The notes beneath the pieces were generated by a model, which saw only the letters and a list, made by a program, of their open reading frames with translations, was not told the origin of the DNA and did no database searches. The translations under genes were made by a program, and so were the position numbers. From assembly GCA_916700875.1 (NCBI GenBank), contig CAKAKS010000067.1:22530591-22594590 (forward strand): DNA of 64,000 nt. Direction: 5' to 3'. Source of the DNA: Sebastes aleutianus (Eukaryota > Chordata > Actinopteri > Perciformes > Sebastidae). Shown one piece after another: positions 61,338 to 64,000 of the stretch (positions are counted from its first letter, which is position 1; each line of letters begins with the position of its first letter).

Positions 61338-63979
61338 TGTGGGTGTGTGGGTGTGTGGGTGTGTGTGTGTGAGTCATGCACAAACAGACTGGGAATAATG
61401 TTGGACTTGGTTCACAATGGTCGGCCTTGTCTCCATTGTTACGGGTCTTGATCTCAGTGGATTTACTTCTAAATAAGTACATATGATGTCATAACCACGT
61501 TAAATTATCAGAAGGAAGTTGTGTAATTTCCCTCTTAACATATCTGTGTTCCAGTTCGTGTCTGGGTCTGCCTGCCTTTTACTCCTTTTGACAGCTTTTT
61601 TTTTCTCTCCTCTCATCCTCCCCGCTTGGCTTGTTTCCTTTCTCCTCCTTTCCTTCCCCTGCACTTCCTCTGCTTTAACCCGCCACTTGTAACTTTTCCT
61701 CTTGACCGCTGTTGACCCCCCCCCTCCACGCTTGTCTTTGTCGCCCTGGTAGAAGTGTTCATACTGCAGGAAACGGATGAAGAGGGAGGTGAATGGCTGC
61801 TGTGTCCAGTGCTCCCACGGGCGCTGCTCGACGGCGTTTCACCCCACCTGCGCTCAGGCAGCTGGTATGCTCATGCACCCGGATGACTGGCCGTTCATTG
61901 TCTTCATCACCTGCCACAGACACAAATCGCCCGTCATACCTGAGGTAACCTAATGGAATCTCAGTCAGGCCAATAGTAATGAATTAGGTGTGAAAGGTCA
62001 CATCATTTTATACGCTATCTTGAGAAGCTGTGATTGGATTTTGTTTTTGTTTTTTGTGAGTAAAGGGGGTCAGCTGGAGCATTTCCTTGCTAGAAGAAAC
62101 AAAAAGCCATACACATGAGACATGTTGCTCTGTGTCTGATCTCACCGCTTTGCTTGAATTAGGTTGTTTAGCTGAGAGGTAATCTGAAAAATCTGTACTT
62201 TTCTCTGTTTTGAGTAGGGATGGGTATCGTTAGGATTTTATTGATACTACTACTCTTATTGATACTCCTATCGGTTCGGTTCTTTATCGATACTCTTATC
62301 GGTTCTTTTTCATTTAGCTTTTTAATATATTATTTAATACCGCCGTCTCTCTGCTCTGCTATTTGCTGACTTCGCTCCGTGTGTTTGTGTGTGTAGTTGG
62401 AGGAGCGAACGTTGGAGCTTATCAATACTTTGGTCTTTATTAATTTTGCACCGGTGCTCGTTTAATACCAGGTGTCGGTACCCATCCCTAATTTTGAGCT
62501 GCATTTGAAGAAATTAGATGAAAAAGACAAGATTACTCTATCTTAACTTTTGAGAGTGTATTTTTCTGCCAGCTGTTCTATTTCACAAATGTCGCTATGT
62601 TGAAATAACGTAGTAAGTGGCATTTTTCTCACTTCCTCTTTGTAAAGCAAGTTTCCGATCACTGAATCAAAGTACAGTGAATTCTACTGCAGGAAAGTGG
62701 CATAATCAGCAGGCCTAGCTTAATTAAGCTTTATATAATTTGTATATTTACAAGTATGCAATAAGGTTATAATACCATAATCATTTTTACTCTCATAATT
62801 GAAGCTTGTTTACACTACTGTTAAGAACCGTGTTGTTATTTTTGTGCTTTCCAGAATGTGACATAATGTATAATTTCCAGTCACATTTTAATTTGAACAT
62901 AAATCTTTTTTCCCACATTTCATAAGATGGATAAATGCGCCTAACTTGGTGCTAAAATATCTCTCCGTGTTATTGTAGATTTTTGACAAAGAGGATCTTT
63001 TGTGAAGATGGTCTAATTAGCCTTGCATGTTAACTTCCTGCGCTGGTTTAATCGGCTCTGCAGCACTATACTGATACTTGGAAGACTTTTTTTCTAAACT
63101 CTCAAACCACTGCAGGGATTCTTACTTTTGTACATGTTCATGCTGCTTTGATTCACTAATTGGAGGAGACAGACATCTGTTTGGTCCTGTCAAGAGATAT
63201 GAGGCGACAAAATTAATGCTCACGGAATGCAAATGAACTGCGAAGGTTTCTTCTTTGCTGCTGTGGTATTGAGATAATTGACTGCAAGTCTGGGCTCGTT
63301 TGTGTAAATAGTAAGCCATATTGCTCAAATGTATATTGTACCATAAAGCAGAGAGCAATATAATTCCCTGGGTACACATTACTGACCAAATATTGTTTTA
63401 ATCATTACAGTAGAGTAATCCTCGCTGAGTTATCTTTATAGACTCGTGCTGTTTATTTTGCACTAACAACCACTTATCTTTCATGTGGCAGTAAAGCGCT
63501 GTGGAGTGATAAGCTTTCAAGTGTAACGCTCAGTTTCTGTCCCCCAGCGCAACAAGGCGTCCATGCGCGAGCTGGCAGTCAAGCAGAGGGTGATCTGTAA
63601 AAACAAAAACGGCCGTTACTACCACAGCGAGGTGGTGGAGCTGACCACGGCCACCTTCTACGAGGTTGTGTTCGACGACGGCTCCTACAGCGACAACCTC
63701 TTCCCAGAGGATATCGAGGTTAATAGACCTGCTTCCAATCATTGTTTACTCTGTCAAGTGAAAAGATGTTAAACTTTTGCGAGACTTAAACAACATTTAT
63801 AAGCTGATATAATCTAAGCTTCCTCTTCACACAACGTTCAACATTTGCTCTCTTTTCAGAACCGCGACTGCGTCCGGCTCGGTCCACCCACCAAAGGTGA
63901 TGCTGTTAAAGTGCGATGGACAGATGGGTTGTTATACGGAGCCAAGTTCATGACGTCGCACTCCATCCCTATGTACCTG
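47435..63979 (+). CDS. kdm4a: KDM4-family JmjC histone lysine demethylase (KDM4A-like), 3' end beyond window
   Basis: Fe(II)/2-oxoglutarate H3K9/H3K36 demethylase. Coding exons: 47435-47575, 47946-48121, 48281-48395, 48568-48761, 49228-49277, 49714-49817, 49938-50075, 50272-50495, 51247-51413, 51533-52239, 53431-53538, 53738-53852, 54071-54246, 55411-55624, 56183-56262, 58453-58508, 60457-60565, 61753-61944, 63548-63718, 63860-63979. They give 1119 residues so far, all in phase. JmjN is about 14-56 and JmjC about 143-309. Iron ligands H189/E191 (WHTEDMD) and H277 (YHAGFNHG) and zinc ligands C235, H241, C307, C309 are all present. A long variable linker (exons 9-13) precedes the PHD and extended PHD (exons 14-19) and the start of the tandem Tudor region. 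KDM4A over B/C: NPPIYGADVNG, GKQAVLCSCRKDM and TKRHRVCLELP. Ala replaces the usual Gly two residues before H277. The a or b duplicate is undetermined. Confidence 0.93.
49320..49683. mobile_element. MITE in kdm4a intron 6
   Basis: Left end gctgtgttcacactacgagc and right end cgctggtagtgtgaacatagc are inverted copies with a few mismatches. The 364-bp body is GC-richer than the surrounding intron and contains gcgtcaaccaatcatatg. The type of ends resembles PIF/Harbinger-derived MITEs in fish, but the target duplication could not be resolved. Confidence 0.75.
50985..51104. mobile_element. hAT-like MITE fragment in kdm4a intron 9
   Basis: Contains aaaatcgaatcgcaatactt, ggtatcgtgatagtatcgaa and ends gtatcgtcccagccctaa, the end type of hAT-derived MITEs. 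Only the right portion is recognisable. Confidence 0.6.
51945..52000 (+). repeat. In-frame 12-bp minisatellite in kdm4a exon 11 (QPSP repeat)
   Basis: About five tandem copies of a 12-bp unit (cagccctcgcca), one with a C-to-T change, encode consecutive QPSP tetrapeptides in the disordered linker between the JmjC and PHD regions. A CAG run (positions about 51828-51846) encoding polyglutamine lies about 100 bp upstream in the same exon. Because the unit is a multiple of three, copy-number changes would keep the frame. Confidence 0.85.
52340..53040. mobile_element. Full-length hAT-like MITE in kdm4a intron 11, 8-bp TSD
   Basis: Begins tagggctgtcaatcgattaa and ends cactttgacagcccta, a clear terminal inverted repeat. 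Flanks gttaaaat (52332-52339) and gtaaaaat (53041-53048) match at 7 of 8 bases, as expected for hAT elements. No transposase frame in 701 bp. A second copy is at 7796-8299. Confidence 0.88.
54486..55033. mobile_element. hAT-like MITE in kdm4a intron 14, 8-bp TSD
   Basis: Begins taggggtgtgaatcgttcgg and ends acgtgaatcgccccccca. Flanks ttatcaaa and atatcaaa match at 6 to 7 of 8 bases. The interior has the gattcaattcaaaattgatt and cagaatcttgattct words of this class. Confidence 0.78.
57611..57874. mobile_element. hAT-like MITE in kdm4a intron 16, 8-bp TSD
   Basis: Begins tagggctgcccgctcttaga and ends ggtgaggacagcccta. Flanks atattttc and gtattttc match at 7 of 8. The interior includes ctaatcgattagtcgac, the usual core of this MITE class. 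Confidence 0.85.
59502..60038. mobile_element. MITE with TCCGAAAT terminal repeats in kdm4a intron 17
   Basis: Left ggttgcgtccgaaattccat and right gtatgcgatttcggacgaag are inverted. Near both ends lie tagtatg/catacta words (cgtgaattgcatactattt, tatgtagtgcatagtatg). 537 bp, no frame of note. Confidence 0.78.
61298..61372. repeat. (TG)n / (GGGTGTGT)n microsatellite in kdm4a intron 18
   Basis: About 18 TG dinucleotides followed by several gggtgtgt variants and a further TG run. The minus-strand frame of Thr/His/Pro repeats here is an artefact of it. Confidence 0.95.
62215..62490. mobile_element. hAT-like MITE in kdm4a intron 19, 8-bp TSD
   Basis: Begins tagggatgggtatcgttagg and ends gtcggtacccatcccta. 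Flanks gttttgag (62207-62214) and attttgag (62491-62498) match at 7 of 8. Internal words ggttctttatcgatactc are typical. Confidence 0.87.
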
Positions 63980-64000
63980 GTAAATCCCTTTCTGTCTTAC

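Noticed and set aside
47435..63979. Assignment to kdm4b or kdm4c
   Set aside because: Signature stretches (NPPIYGADVNG, GKQAVLCSCRKDM, TKRHRVCLELP) fit KDM4A better from memory, although a formal tree was not possible.

Overview
This 64 kb window is vertebrate nuclear DNA, almost certainly from a ray-finned (teleost) fish. It has small exons with GT-AG introns, tRNA-derived SINEs, many short inverted-repeat DNA transposons, LINE 3' tails ending in short tandem repeats, and (TG)n tracts. Nothing looks prokaryotic or viral apart from an old non-coding LTR element. All gene models were assembled by eye from splice signals, reading phase and remembered vertebrate orthologues. No alignment was run.

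Layout: (1) 1-6.4 kb is repeat-rich intergenic DNA with several inverted-repeat elements, one non-coding LTR element and a duplicated block just upstream of the first gene. (2) 6404-23520 (+) is ano8, 18 coding exons, 1080 residues, with a tRNA-Lys(CTT) sequence and many mobile elements in its introns. (3) 26719-28165 (-) is dda1, 5 coding exons, 102 residues, convergent with ano8. (4) 30662-32416 (-) is mrpl34, two coding exons, 124 residues with a predicted mitochondrial presequence. (5) 37803-40037 (+) is abhd8, four coding exons, 468 residues, with a long 3'UTR. (6) 42.6-44.6 kb is a very AT-rich tandem-repeat array containing an inverted segment. (7) 44.7 kb to the window end (+) is a KDM4-family histone demethylase, closest to kdm4a. 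Twenty coding exons (1119 residues) are visible and the gene is cut off inside its Tudor region.

The genes do not form a pathway: ANO8 is an anoctamin membrane protein, DDA1 a CRL4 ubiquitin-ligase cofactor, MRPL34 a mitoribosomal protein, ABHD8 an alpha/beta-hydrolase and KDM4A a chromatin demethylase. What links the first four is conserved synteny: from memory of human 19p13.11, ABHD8, MRPL34, DDA1 and ANO8 sit together in the same relative orientations. kdm4a is a different neighbour, and the AT-rich satellite lies exactly between the conserved block and kdm4a.

The intergenic and intronic DNA is a dense record of short non-autonomous transposons. Several have recognisable target-site duplications, including four hAT-like elements with near-perfect 8-bp duplications and one SINE nested in another element with a 13-bp duplication. 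I found no convincing new biological system. The items most worth checking are an in-frame alternative 3' exon for ano8, the intronic tRNA-Lys, the duplicated block at the ano8 promoter, the paired CACGTG sites at dda1, the satellite at the kdm4a boundary and an in-frame 12-bp repeat in kdm4a.
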